Below, in pieces: positions 11,451 through 22,934 of a DNA stretch of 64,000 nt; position 1 is the first letter of the stretch; each line of letters opens with the position of its first letter. Below the pieces are notes generated by a model. It was not told the DNA's origin and ran no database searches. It worked only from the letters and a program-made list of their open reading frames with translations. The DNA comes from Oidiodendron maius Zn (taxonomy: Eukaryota > Ascomycota > Leotiomycetes > Myxotrichaceae): positions 4,030,001 through 4,094,000 of the forward strand of contig KN832870.1 of assembly GCA_000827325.1 (NCBI GenBank). Reading direction: 5' to 3'. The translations under genes and the position numbers were made by a program.

Positions 11451-12597
11451 ATGCCTAACCCTCCGGTTGCAATTTCAGGTGCCATAATCGTAGTTTCCGT
11501 GGCGGTAGCGGTGAGCCCTCTCCCCTCGCCATATCTACTCTTACTTACTATCAAAGGCCGCCATCGCCGTCTACGAGTCGCCACACGCTCGACAATTCGC
11601 AGAAGATGTTCGGAGGCGCATTGCCCTTGCTCTTCACTCCCTAGGCGATGAGATCAACCCCAACGCCCCGCATCCCCGATTCAACCGTCCCGAAGATGCG
11701 CAGGGCTTCCTGCAAAGCAGCACCGAGCCGGGCATCGACGCAGACGAGGAGTCACAGAGGCGCCAGAGGGAGGAGTTGATGTACTGGAATGCCGTCCGTG
11801 CAGAGAAGATGGAGAAGGAAAGACAGTTGCGACGAAAGGTAGAGGGAGAAAAACCCGTCTCAAAATCTCGATCGCCAAGCTTCGATGACTTCCTGCAAGA
11901 GGACCAGACGGCCCAGAGAGGGACATACGTCTACAACACTGGCGCGGATGTAAACCACGAGCCAGACGTTGGACTACGAAACCGTGGAGTCCGAGGACTG
12001 AACGTCGGCTCAATCTACGCAAACCCATTCTCAGATGAGCAGACCTTCGAAGAGCAAACTCAACGAGCCCTAGAAGAGAGTCTTATGTCCCCCGATGCCT
12101 CAGAGAGACTCGAAGTCATGTCCGATGACCTCTACTCCGCAAGCGAGGCCCCCAGATCCTCGAACTACACCACAGGTGCTTTCCCTCAACTAATTGATGT
12201 TTCCGAAGAGCCGGTCCCTGACCCACCAGTCTCTTACCCCTCGATGGAAGAACTCCGGTCCAGCTCGAATTTCGCAAACATGGCTGAGGTACGAGACAAC
12301 TCCGCTTATGCCTCCATCAACGCCTGGTCCGACAACACCACGCACAGCTTCTACTCCCCTCCTGCACCTGCCGCCCCAGGCTCCCCTCTTTTCAGCGACC
12401 CGCCCGAGTCTGTACCAGGCGATCTCACACCCACAGATTCTGTCTCACTGGCTGGCTCGGCAGAGGAGGTGTGGCAGCCACGAAGCGGCGCTACGAGCGA
12501 AGGGGACCTGATGAGTGTGGACGGGGAGGGGATAAGTACTCCCGGAAGCTGGACTGAGGTCGGGAGCGTAATAAGTGACAATGATGTGCGCCATTAG
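11451..12597 (+). CDS. N-terminally membrane-anchored protein with NPF and UIM-like motifs (uncharacterised)
   Basis: Two exons, 11451-11510 and 11557-12597, give 366 residues. The 46-nt intron lies exactly inside the hydrophobic N-terminal segment. Joined, residues 5-25 form one membrane helix or signal anchor (AISGAIIVVSVAVA followed by AAIAVY). The rest is polar and probably cytosolic. A charged helix at about 80-125 is rich in Arg/Glu (ESQRRQREEL...MEKERQLRRK). Near 175-197 the sequence reads YANPFSDEQTFEEQ then TQRALEESL. NPF is a known EH-domain ligand, and the acidic stretch before ALEES resembles a ubiquitin-interacting motif. The last 150 residues are Ser/Pro/acidic and disordered. 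I recognise no catalytic domain. A role in membrane traffic or ubiquitin recognition is inference from motifs only. Its leader may contain a spliced mini-ORF. Confidence 0.75.
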
Positions 12598-14006
12598 ACC
12601 AATACCTACACAGCTTGTCGTTCTCTGCGAAGCTCTGGCTCTGGAGGGGATGAAATTAGGATTATCTTGCGGTTTGATAAGCGCCTAGGGCGTAAGTCGG
12701 GGTGGCGTTCAAGGAATCTGGATACATTTTACTGTTCATAGGGTAATAGGAGGTATAAAATGATGTGCGTAGATACCTATACTTCACTCTCGTAGTTAAG
12801 ATATCTGCATACGTTCTCTATATTGCTTGGGCATCTTGCATGAAAGCACCGTTCTACATACCTTTACTGTACAGGTCGACAAAAAGTAAAGTATACCTGA
12901 TGAGCATCTAATTGGCGTGACGTCAATGTGACTTCCAAGTTTTGTTGCACATCGCAACAAAATGGGAGATATAGCATGCGACTAAACATCGCACATGGCC
13001 CACAACCATTGACTGTTAAAAAAAGCTGAATATTAAATAAAACCCCTTCGAGCCTTTGTTGCACATCTACTGAGCTTCGAAATAACCAATGAGATAACAA
13101 TGAAATTTCCCCTGGAGGGATCCGTGAATGGGCTAAATATCAACTGGCTCTGTAAGCAAATATAGGTAGCTGCACTGTAGGTAGTTGATACCTTTTTGCT
13201 GCAAATCGCACCGAAAATGCCTGTAAGTTCCTAATACGGTGTCAGATATGCAGCAGCATAGTTACTGTCTGAATTGCTAGTTAAGTGTACTCTAAGAAAT
13301 GACGAAAGTGAAACCATTCCAAGAATTTGAAGTGAGGTATGACCACGAGTCCACTGACGTGTGCCCTACTTCGAAACTTTTGTTGCACGTCGCATCGCAC
13401 AATGCGAATGCGAAATTTGCTGGATTTTCCTCTAGCAATGCGCTAGCAATTGATACTTGTAACCCCCCTGCCTTTCACTGCTCCCTCTTATTCGGGACTC
13501 TCTTGACCTTTGTCCCACGTCAGAGAAATCAGAAGGCATAACGAGCTAGGTCGAGGAGAACTATTGCCCGGTTTAAGTTTGACCCGACGATATTCCAAAA
13601 GTCAAAAGCAGAATTCCTGAGTTGGTCTGGATCTAGTTAGTACTTGGTCTTTGCTATTTTCAAAAGACGAAAACAGGAAAGGGATTGTCCCAGGACCATC
13701 TCCAGTTCCAGTCCTCCCATGAGCGTTTGTACCCCAAGATCGTTTTCATCCCAAGATCATCCCATCCTATAAGCATGCCAGGGCCATCCCTAGATCATGC
13801 TCGAAAATCCACGACATTTCCCGTAGAACTTTTCCGTCTCAGTTGTGGAGTCAGCACTCATTTAAATCATCCTTCAATGTAGATCTTGGAATGCGACCTC
13901 AGCCTTTATTAGAAACCATCTATTTACCGCGAGGTACCTATTTAATATCACCATATATAATACACTTGCCATTTCATTTACTCTATAAGTTACCACATTC
14001 CAGCCA
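12598..14006. other. Convergent intergenic region with dispersed TTTTGTTGCA-type repeats
   Basis: About 1.4 kb between the 3' ends of the NPF/UIM gene and mtc6. There is no supported coding sequence. It is moderately AT-rich and holds several diverged copies of a short element with core TTTTGTTGCACATCGCA, listed separately. The larger open frames (for example 13299-13541) have no recognisable content. It may be a decayed mobile element, but I found no long terminal or inverted repeats and no transposase fragment. Confidence 0.5.
12940..13400. repeat. Cluster of short diverged repeats, core TTTTGTTGCAYRTCGCA
   Basis: Copies are at 12940-12962, 13055-13067, about 13194-13211 (degenerate) and 13378-13400. 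The first is a perfect 9-bp inverted repeat, TTTTGTTGC and GCAACAAAA around a 5-nt spacer. The last is followed by another CGCATCGCAC. A further copy lies 24 kb away at 37286-37310. Both the 13378 and 37286 copies are preceded at a short distance by TTCGAAAC. Origin unknown. Confidence 0.5.
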
Positions 14007-16086
14007 TCAAGAAGGGACGCCTTCATATACAGCTCCATTTGTTACCCGCTTCCTTGTCCTCCTTTTAAGCTGCCTATGCCCTACAAGTTTCACGAAAAGA
14101 GTCAGGCTGGCAATGCACAGGACGATAATTGCCGCAACTACGGGAATCTAAACGTTATTAGCTCCACCTCTCTCCTCAGATTCGGAAAGAACTTGCCACT
14201 ACGTATCTTGTGTACTGGGCTCCCTGCAATCCGACGGACTGCACATATGGGCAGGTAGTATTGCTTCCAGTCACCCAGCAGCCTGCAGTGTTCAGGCTGT
14301 TCCAATCAACCCAGACACCATTTTGATCGTAATCGCGATTCGAAGACTTCATTGCCTCAAAGAGATAGCTGTTTTCCATCGCGGTTCTAGGCACAGTAAA
14401 AGTATATCCGCTTGGGCAGGCCTGTTCCGCGTACGAGTAAGTAATAGGATATGTTGTGATGCTCCAATTGTAGGGCTGGTTGTGAGCTCGACAAGAAGCA
14501 TACGTTTTTGAAGAGCAGTCATTAACAACCCATCTTCCGGCGAGGTCAATCTTCGACATAGCACAGCGGAAAAGGTTAGGAGATACATCGTTGTTAGAGC
14601 TCTGGTTTTTAGGTTCTCCAGGCGCCCAGGACCAGATCGATGCATAAGAGTAGCTTTCATAAGGCATGAAGTTCTCGTTGGCGGTATAATTGAGCAATGT
14701 AGCATTGAGAAAGGATGATATCCCGCATGTGGTAAGGTTTGAGGTTAGGTTGAGAAATGGGGTTAGGTCGGATGAAGGCGAGGTAGGATAATCGAACCCG
14801 GCGATGTTGGATCCTATAGCCCAGGATGAGTTGGTTTTTGATAAATTGTCTGTATTATTCAGGAAATAGCATCCTTGAGTCAACTGGCCAGAGCTAGTAG
14901 CATTGATATCTCGTTGGCCATTTTGAATGTAGCCAGTAGGAAATATAGTGTTATGGTCTCCGGTGATGTTATATCTAGACATCTGAGGATCAACAGTGCC
15001 GAATCCAAGAAGTAATCGCTTGCTCTGCGTAAACTCGATGTAACCTTCTGTAGGCCATCCATCTTCTGTTGACGCAATGTCATTCTCATCGAGTTGGGTG
15101 CTGTAGAAGGCTTGGATTGGCCGGAACTCCTCAGGAACAGTATACCACGACCCGTTTATATCCATACGATTAGATGCGAGCTCAGATGGCGTATAGATAT
15201 ATGCAGAAAGACTATCCGAAAAGAGCGTGCTTAGTAGATTTGGAGGTTGTGGGAAGGCCGATGGCATTGGAGCGGGCAACAATGGGAATGAAGTGTCCGC
15301 AGCAGCATGGACATTGATGGTTACGTAGAGAAGATTAGCTCCTACCGTATTCTCAGTTTTCTGGATGTAATCCAGACATTGGGATACGAACGTGGACAGG
15401 TTGATAGTTGAGGTACAGGTATATGGTCCGATAGAAACAAGTGGTTCATTGAAGGTATTTGGAAGAATCGAGATGCTTGGCAGTAGCTGTCCAAGAGTAG
15501 TTCCAGTAGTGTTCGATGAACCAGTCAGAATAGTTGGAGTCCCAGAATTAGACGACGATACTGAGAAAACTTGACGGACGAAGTTTCCTGTCGATGATGA
15601 TGCAGTGGATGAGGCCGCGTGTGAGTGTACGGGCATGGGTGAGATTAATGTAGCCCCAGATGCCATAGGAGAATGGGTACCGTTGCCATTTAGCGTAATA
15701 GCTGTTAATGCACGAGCTGCAATTGGTATGGAAGTGGGAATTGCCACCGGACAGAAACTCCATACTTGTCTCCCTTGGTCCCAGAATAGATCGATTTCAA
15801 ACCTCCGGATACCAACGGCAAGGAGGTTAGAGAGACAATCTCCTGAATCATCATCCTCATACCGCAGGTGAGCAAAGCAGGCTGCTGTGAAAGAGATCCC
15901 TGGGGTTGTAACGAAATTTATAGGAACCTGTAATCCTACATCTCTCTGGGACTAGGAACCATTCATCTTAGCAATGGAAAGGCGGATGTAACAGTCAGGT
16001 GATAAGCAGAATTATCTCACCAAGAACACTGTACTATAGGGAGCTTGAGGGACAGCTCCAGGAGCTGGGGAATAACTCTCGCTCAT
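14007..16086 (-). CDS. mtc6: Mtc6-family protein (maintenance of telomere capping 6), membrane glycoprotein
   Basis: Three exons, 16086-16021, 15951-14203 and 14147-14007, give 651 residues. Intron 1 is 69 nt. Intron 2 is 55 nt with a strong GCTAATAAC branch point. Family features are seen in order: SQRDVGLQVPINFVT near the N-terminus, LAVGIRRFEIDLFWDQ (about 65-80), many N-glycosylation sequons (NGT, NTT, NLT, NAT, NSS), paired cysteines, a C-terminal lectin-like stretch with ACPSGYTFTVPRT, and a transmembrane helix VAAIIVLCIASLTLFVKL encoded by the last exon, followed by a short basic tail. The fungal family is named for a yeast mutant that interacts with telomere-capping defects. The molecular activity is not known, and the architecture points to a lumenal or extracellular domain with one membrane anchor. 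The second intron is needed to reach the membrane helix, because reading through gives a truncated soluble form. Confidence 0.9.
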
Positions 16087-16557
16087 ATTTTGGACTCCAA
16101 CCAAGAGTTGCCGTCCAACTCCTCTTCGGACCAACCGGAATGAGTGCCTGCATGAAGTCGGAGACAACCTGGTTGTGAAGAATTAATCAGGTAGCGTCGA
16201 ATTGTCATCTGGAACTTTCATTTTGCAGAAAATGAGCAGGAATAGCGTGGGATCTTCAAAGAGCGCGCATTACGTGAACACTTGCTGTATATGATCAATC
16301 TACATCAATAAGGCGCTCCAAAAGAGGCCTAGTTAAACGGCATCCGACTAGGTTAGCGCCACACAGCCGAGTCTGATGGTCAAGCCACGAGTGGCGGCTA
16401 GTGTCATGCTACAGCATCCTTGTATGGCGGCTGTCGACTGAACTGAACACTTCTCAAAATAATAATGCAACTCAGCCTCGAACTAAGGCCTCAGCGTTCT
16501 TAAGAACACAACATCTCCCACTTCCCACGCCCTTCACATTCTCAGATACCCTTCACA
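16087..16557. promoter_or_regulatory. Divergent promoter region between mtc6 and sec62
   Basis: About 470 bases between head-to-head start codons at 16086 (minus) and 16558 (plus). Pyrimidine-rich sequence lies just before the sec62 ATG, as is usual for fungal transcription starts. I see no coding potential or distinctive operator. Confidence 0.5.
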
Positions 16558-17857
16558 ATGGCTGATTCACCTCAGCAACCCCAGAGCCCCCCAAACCCGC
16601 AAGGGTTCACGCTGCAGCAGGGGCAGCAGCCAACTCCCGAGCAGATCGAGGCCATCAGAAGACAGCTCGCCGTCGATGCACAAAAAGCAGGAATGTCCGT
16701 TCCAGAGTTTGTCCAAAAGTTGAGGCAGCAAGCGATGGCACAGCAGCAGGCGGCAATGGCTGCTCAACAGCAAGGCCAAGGCCTGACACCGCAGTCAGCA
16801 CGATCACCCCAAGGAGGTTTACAACCCCCTCAGTCCGCGCAAACAGCAACAACCCCAGGATCCGCGCAACCCATCACCCCGGGGCCCCCAAATCCCGCGG
16901 CCCTCGCAGTTGCGAGCTTCCTGAAGAACCAGGACTTGAAGATGAGGACATGTATCCTCAATGGTCAGCGCAAGGACATGTTCAAAGGTATATCTGTCTA
17001 CCCAGCGGCTCCGCTGATATACTAACGGTTGACCAGTTAAGCGCGCTCTGCGTGCCCTGCAATCCCCTGCATATGAAAAGGCCCGCAAGAGAAACCCACT
17101 ACTACCTGCGATCACCGACCGCGCCTCTCTCGAGAACGCGTTCAAACTCCTTCCCATGTCCCTCCTCGCCCTCCGCGTCACCAAAATTGACCCGCATGAG
17201 GGCCACAACCATGCACCAGGTGCGCACAAGACCAAACGAGTCAAGGGTCTCTGGACGGTGCGGATTGAACAGCAGCAAGAGTGCAAGGAAGACCTGCATT
17301 ATGTTTGGTTCTACGAGGGCGCACAGATCAAGCAGAAGCTCTATGCGGCTGGCGCACTCGCGTGTGTCTTTGCAGTCGTCATGTTCCCGCTGTGGCCCAT
17401 GAAGATGCGTCTCGGTGTCTGGTATCTCAGTATGGGCATGCTGGGCCTTATTGGTTTGTTCTTTGTAATGGCTATCTTCCGTCTCATCCTCTTTGGCGTT
17501 ACCATGTTTATAGTCCCTCCTGGATTATGGCTGTATCCGAATCTGTTCGAAGACGTCGGGTTTTTCGACAGTTTCAGACCTGTTTGGGCTTGGCAAGAGG
17601 TATATTGCTCTCTCCCCTTAGTGAATCACAATTCATCATTAATAATCAATCCATAGGAGAAGAAAAAGAAGAAGAAGAAGTCCAGGCACGGTGCCTCCGC
17701 ATCAGCTAGCGGAATAGCTTCTCTAGGAGGTCTACCAGGTCAACCCTCTCCCGCATCCGCTACCACCACCACGGCCCCGCAAATTATCAGCTCACCTGCA
17801 GAGCCCACTCGCCGACATCTCGCCCCGAGTGTCGAAGAAGCCGCGGACGAGGACTAA
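16558..17857 (+). CDS. sec62: Sec62, ER protein translocation subunit
   Basis: Three exons, 16558-16987, 17037-17599 and 17657-17857, give 397 residues. Both introns are short (49 and 57 nt), and the first has an ACTAACG branch point. The N-terminus is Gln/Pro/Ala-rich. The conserved Sec62 domain starts at AVASFLKNQDLKMRTCILN (about 120) and includes DMFKVKRALRAL and KLLPMSLLALRV. The segment EDLHYVWFYEGAQ precedes two closely spaced membrane segments: LYAAGALACVFAVVMFPLW, then MGMLGLIGLFFVMAIFRLIL with a further hydrophobic continuation. GLWLYPNLFEDVGFFDSF and a Lys-rich cytosolic tail end the protein. Sec62 works with Sec63 at the Sec61 channel in post-translational import into the ER. All family hallmarks are present. 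Confidence 0.96.
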
Positions 17858-18466
17858 TCTAACTTCGCGATTTGTCCTCAGGGTAAGATTTGCAAGGCAC
17901 ACCGGTAATTTTCTTTCCATGAAAATCAAAGTTGGTGTGAATCGGGTTGATGATAGGGCTGCAATGTGTTTCTATAGAGTGTACTATCAGCGTTGCATAT
18001 CGTATTGGTTCAGGTTTATGGTTTGGCAGTGAGCGTGATATAACACAACCAAAAAGAAAACAGTTCACATTCCGCTATCTTACAAATCAAAAGTGATTTC
18101 CAACCAGAATTGAGAATATCTAGACTCTACCTTTTACATGAAAGGAGTTCAGTTCGATGTTATTCATTTATATTTTCTTTTGCTTTATAAGCTTTCCTAC
18201 TTGTGACATATTTATTGTACATCTCATCATTAACGCTCATGCAGCGCGGGAAAACGCTAAGTTTAAGGTAGCCACCCAGAATTTGCCAGAAAAGGCATGT
18301 TGAAGAAGAAATATTATGCCCTGTTCAAATACTGCAATACCTATAATCTTGTGATGATTAATCGCTCGTAAACGTAGTGGTTCTAAGGACCAGGTCATTA
18401 TATACATATTACATGTCGAAAAGAAAAGGTTAGGGTTCCGGATCACGAATAGTGGGTAAGATTTGC
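17858..18466. other. Convergent intergenic region between sec62 and the PH-domain gene
   Basis: About 600 AT-rich bases between two 3' ends. It should contain both polyadenylation regions. I see no gene or repeat in it. Confidence 0.5.
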
Positions 18467-21067
18467 TCAGCCCTGTGTCCGCACTGACCTTCTAGACACA
18501 ACGGCGCTTCTTGGTACCATTCCCGGCGGAAGGGGTGGCAGCGCACAATTTGGAGGCGGCATGGGAGGCGGTCCTACTAGCATGGGCATGCTTCTCCTGT
18601 TCGCAAGGGCGATATTATTCTGTGGTGTGAGGCGTTGAGAGCCGGGAGACAGGAGACCGTGTGTGTAATTACCAGAGTCTTTGACTGATGGAGGGAAGTA
18701 TGCTCTCCTTGGCGAGGATCGAGGAGATTTGCTGGATTTGGTAGATTTGGGAGACTTAGGCAGCGGTGAATGAGAGTCGGCGGGCGACGGGATGCCATGG
18801 TACGGATTTTGCATGCTGACCGGACGCCGTAGTTTGAGTCTTTCTGGGGATATAGTGCGCTGCGCGGCGTCTATGGCAGCTTCGATCTCAGCTTTCATGT
18901 CATGGGTGTTAGTGGGTGAAAGTGGCAGTGGTACCACGAGAGCTTGCGGTGGTAAAGGAGGTGGTCTCGATGGCGCTTGGAGTATAGTACTTGTAGCGGC
19001 TTGGAGAGCAAGCATGCTTGCATTCCTGCGAATGCCAGGTGTCTGCTCTTGACATTTCGGATTTAGACTGGATCGGCGCTCTGGATAGATCGGTTCCACT
19101 GGTGTTGGCGGGTTGGATCTAGCAGGGACATTAATAATGCATGGTTTGCCTTGCTGGAGTATCTTGAAAGACGAATTGGTCGGCGCAAAGACCAGTGGTG
19201 CGCTCTTTGGCGAGAAGGGACCGCTTCCTGCTGAGCGAGGCCGAGAAACATCGAGGGCTGTTGGAGGATTTTTCCTCGCACCCTTGCGCATCGATTTGCT
19301 CCGAGCGTTTGACACTAGAGCTGGGACTGGTGGCGGTTCTTCTGACGGCAGTCGCTTGGTCGAGGGAGACGCTCCAATAAAATTAGGCTTAGGGAACTGA
19401 TAGCTTTTTGGTGATCTATTGGGCACGCCATACGTAGAATGACGGAAATTTTTAGGCAGGGACTCGAGAGTCTGTATGCGTAGAGTTTGCATGGATCTTC
19501 TTCGTTCCGCTACAATACGCGCATTCGGCCTCGGTCGTAGTTCCTCGTTAGAGACCATGGATGAAACTTCGTCATATGTTGTCATGCTTTCTCGTGTCGG
19601 TGAACTAGCAGCAGACGAGTGCTGGGATGTGACTAGTGTCCGCTGTCCAGAAGACATGTATGACAGTCGATTGGCATTCTCCCGCAGATTTTCTCGCTGG
19701 CGAGCATCATGATACATTATGCTGGAGGGGATAGTTTGGTGCTGGGCCAAGAGCTTGGCGGATAGCGGAGACGTAAATGAAGGCACATTTGGATCTTCCA
19801 GGCGTCCTTCAGCCTCAATTTCGACCTTCCAAGGAGGTGATCCAAAGAAAGGACTCATTGGCGAAGACGGGTTAGAAAACTGGCCCGAATTCTTCTGGGC
19901 GAGATATCGATGACTTGGTTGCGCTTGCAACAGCAAAACTTTATCGTCTGGCCTCTGTTTTCCAGTTTCTGATAATTGTTTCTTGCCCCCCAGGCTCTCA
20001 ATCTCCCTCCTAACTATAGCAATCCAAGAATCCATCTCCTCGGCGCTGTTCAGGACTAACAGGAAACTTGTAGCTGTTCGTCGATATTCTGCCCCCCTGA
20101 AGGTTAGTCTTGACAAAAGAGATCTGGAATCCGCAATGGGCATTCCATCCGCGTCCATAGACTGCGAGATTTGCAGAACCCAGTGCTTTCCTGGAATCAC
20201 GTCGCTCGCGAAAGCTACCGAGTCCTTTCCAAGCTGGAGGATCTTTTCCGGTAGTCGATCAAATGGCCCATCTCCGGCATACTGAAGTAGATACCCAGAT
20301 GTGACCAGCACGTATATCTTCTGGGTCCAGTCTGCGTTTGATATTGAGCCCGACATCTGCCTTCGGTGTCTGTTCCGTGCTTTGACAGTCTTCTTCGCAG
20401 CAGTTTGATCCTGTCCGGAGGAACTGTTCTTTCGGCCTTGTGGGGACCCATTGAGACTGTTGCTCCTCTTATGGTTGCTGATTCGAATAATGGAGTCGGC
20501 TGATAAGATCGAAGCAGAGAGCTGTGCATGTTTGATGGCTTGAGGATATGCCTGGAAGAGGGGCGGGGGGTCCCAAGCAGCTGGAGAGCGTGGAATGACA
20601 GGTTTTGCAGTCGGTTTTGTCGGTTTTGCCGATCTTGAAGTCGGTTTGCCAGTCGGGCTATTCTCTTTGACGGACTTAGATCTCAAGTTCATGCGAGGCA
20701 CCCTAGAAGCGGACTTGACAGGTGTAATTGGTGTTGCTTCTGCTACTTTCTTGACCGAGTCATTCCTGTGCAGGCTATGACCAGCAATTGTCTGCGCTTC
20801 TGAAGGGCGCCTCCCTGGAAGGGGTTCTTCCAAGACCGCGCACATCGCATCTTTCTCCAGCTTATTTCGAGTGAACATCGCCCGCAGTCCTCCTTTAGAT
20901 CCCGTCCGTTGCAGCCTACCGGCTTTCAAGGGAATCCGACTAGCGTCCCCATTTTCCTCCAAGTCATCAATTGGTGGTGGCCGAGCCCGGCGAGACGCAG
21001 TGAAGGTAGTCTGGAGGGTTTGGAATGCAGATGATTTATCTAGCTCTGAGCCATCGTTGTTCGACAT
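18467..21067 (-). CDS. PH-domain protein, fungal, function unknown
   Basis: Single exon of 866 residues from the ATG at 21067. The frame is open another 25 codons upstream to 21142, but that extension (YRIKLYILSCGCLYP) looks like leader sequence, and MSNNDGSELDKS fits a protein start. Residues about 1-240 are basic and disordered. A pleckstrin-homology domain lies at about 245-370: WTQKIYVLVTSGYLLQYAG, then GKHWVLQISQS, with the closing helix EEMDSWIAIVRREIESLGG. The C-terminal 490 residues are low-complexity Ser/Pro/Arg with polyproline (PPPLPPQ, PPPMPPPN) that could bind SH3 or profilin-type partners. PH domains usually bind phosphoinositides or proteins at membranes, so a peripheral membrane role at sites of growth is plausible but inferred. 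No GAP, GEF or kinase domain is visible. Confidence 0.85.
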   Translation of the reverse strand: MSNNDGSELDKSSAFQTLQTTFTASRRARPPPIDDLEENGDASRIPLKAGRLQRTGSKGGLRAMFTRNKLEKDAMCAVLEEPLPGRRPSEAQTIAGHSLHRNDSVKKVAEATPITPVKSASRVPRMNLRSKSVKENSPTGKPTSRSAKPTKPTAKPVIPRSPAAWDPPPLFQAYPQAIKHAQLSASILSADSIIRISNHKRSNSLNGSPQGRKNSSSGQDQTAAKKTVKARNRHRRQMSGSISNADWTQKIYVLVTSGYLLQYAGDGPFDRLPEKILQLGKDSVAFASDVIPGKHWVLQISQSMDADGMPIADSRSLLSRLTFRGAEYRRTATSFLLVLNSAEEMDSWIAIVRREIESLGGKKQLSETGKQRPDDKVLLLQAQPSHRYLAQKNSGQFSNPSSPMSPFFGSPPWKVEIEAEGRLEDPNVPSFTSPLSAKLLAQHQTIPSSIMYHDARQRENLRENANRLSYMSSGQRTLVTSQHSSAASSPTRESMTTYDEVSSMVSNEELRPRPNARIVAERRRSMQTLRIQTLESLPKNFRHSTYGVPNRSPKSYQFPKPNFIGASPSTKRLPSEEPPPVPALVSNARSKSMRKGARKNPPTALDVSRPRSAGSGPFSPKSAPLVFAPTNSSFKILQQGKPCIINVPARSNPPTPVEPIYPERRSSLNPKCQEQTPGIRRNASMLALQAATSTILQAPSRPPPLPPQALVVPLPLSPTNTHDMKAEIEAAIDAAQRTISPERLKLRRPVSMQNPYHGIPSPADSHSPLPKSPKSTKSSKSPRSSPRRAYFPPSVKDSGNYTHGLLSPGSQRLTPQNNIALANRRSMPMLVGPPPMPPPNCALPPLPPGMVPRSAVVSRRSVRTQG

Positions 21068-22934
21068 TGTTGGATACAGGCATCCACAACTGAGTATATA
21101 TAGCTTAATTCGATATTGTGAGCTTTGCACTGTGCCGTTCAAGTTTTAAAAGAAAGGCGCCTCGGTAGTATATCGGCGCAGAATAGTTCGGAAGGGAAAG
21201 TAAGAGAGTGTATAGTCTTGACGAGATATGTAGATATATACGAATCGTTCTTGATATAACAGTAGCGAGAGTCTTGTAGAGATATACAGCAATATCTGAG
21301 CGACTGGGTTAACTGGCTGCGTAAAGGAGAGGCCGTGGAGTGTAACTAAGAAATGCGTGAATGCGTGAACGCGTAACGAAAGGCAGAAGAGGTCAAGCTC
21401 TCAGAACGAAAAGAATGTGAAGCACACCGTCGTCTACTACACGACCTGAGGCATGTCAGAATAGGCAGAAGGCTGCAAAGGGAATCAGCGCCGAGTACAG
21501 CCGAATTGTGAATGGATATACACGGGAAGCTGGAGGATGAGCTGGAGAAATAACACGACCGCGCGCACAGGAGAAGAGAAAAGCTACACGGACAGACCCT
21601 AGTCAGCTAAGCAAAAGTGATATGATGGGTCCAAGCTGCCCTAGGCCGTCGCGGAGACAGATTCCCTTGCCCCGTGTTAGTGCAATATTGAAGCAATATT
21701 AATAGTTGAAAGGATCGACACGCGACGACAGTTTGGCGAGCAACGGGAAAAAGGAGAATGGTGACAGGTGAGCATGTGCCGCTGCTGCTGGGCTGCTGCA
21801 GGGCTTGATGAACAGGCCGTACGAGACCCCCGTACTGTCTCTCAGCACGGGCGCATCCCCGAACTCCTGGGAGAGCGACGTGCATAAGTGAGATAGTTTA
21901 TATAGGCCGGCTACATATGACATGTCTCTGCCGGCAAGGTGCACACTATGAGGCATATCACGGGTCCGGAGAGAGGCTCATATATCAAGCACTCTCCCCT
22001 CTGCCCTCTGGGTTTGACGCGCCGAAGTCTCTTCCATCTCGCTCAACTGTGACGGGCCTCTCCGGTATTGTTTTGTGCTTCGTCCTCGCCGCCTGCATGG
22101 CAATCCTGGCCCTTGCTGGTGGCCAACGGTCCGGCTCAGGGGAGCGGGGCCGCCTCCCTTGCTTTCGTGGTGAAAGAGCCTACCTGTATGGCTGGTCAAG
22201 TGTGATGTGATAGGGGCTGGCACTAAGATCAAGGGGCTCTTCTACCATATTAGCACAGTTCTCGGGAGAGCTGGGGTGATGTTTTAACGTGCATTTGTTC
22301 CTCCTTCGTGTTGTGATTTCTTTGCCGTCATGTCCCGTGCGCTCCCCTTCTCCCCTTAGAAGAATCCTTCCTTCCCAGGCAACTCTCCTAGATTCCAGGT
22401 ACCGAGGAATCATTACTTGAGACTGACTAAGACGAGGGTCATAGCGGTGAATAAACCGTTGCCCACAGTACCATGCTTGGCTGCGTACCACGTAGATGAT
22501 CGCCTCCGCCCCAGATTGTGGTCCATGACTTCAGGGTAAGGGCCGCCTGAGCGTCATTTCATGTCATGCCGTAGCGGTAGATCCAATTCGGGTCAGGTCA
22601 TAGTAGAGATGCTCCATATTCCTGGGTGCCGTTCGCAGCCAGTGACTGGCAGAAATGAGCGAAGCTCAGTCCATCACGTGATAAAATCTCCAGCTCGCTT
22701 GGTGGAAGATGGGATAGCTTCTGACAGCTCATCTTCCTTCTTGCCCCACGCCAGAATACAATACCACACTCTCATCCAGGCACCACGCAAGAAACCTCTC
22801 CCCGTGTGCTTCTCCGCTCCTCTTCAGCATCTCGGGAGTCGCCCGACTTATCACCCAACGATTTCGATCAGCTGCCACTAACCTGCTGACTTCTTCCTAA
22901 CGTCACCCCACCCCGCATCATCGGTGGAGCTTCA
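21068..22934. promoter_or_regulatory. Long divergent promoter region between the PH-domain gene and the coiled-coil gene
   Basis: About 1.87 kb between head-to-head start codons at 21067 (minus) and 22935 (plus). Open frames up to 106 codons have no recognisable content and overlap on both strands. The 200 bases before 22935 are pyrimidine-rich and look like a leader. No tRNA or repeat was recognised. Confidence 0.5.

Noticed and set aside
21068-21142. Extending the PH-domain protein to the upstream ATG at 21142
   Set aside because: The 25 extra residues look like translated leader sequence, and the downstream ATG at 21067 begins a normal polar N-terminus. Could still be used, but is not preferred.
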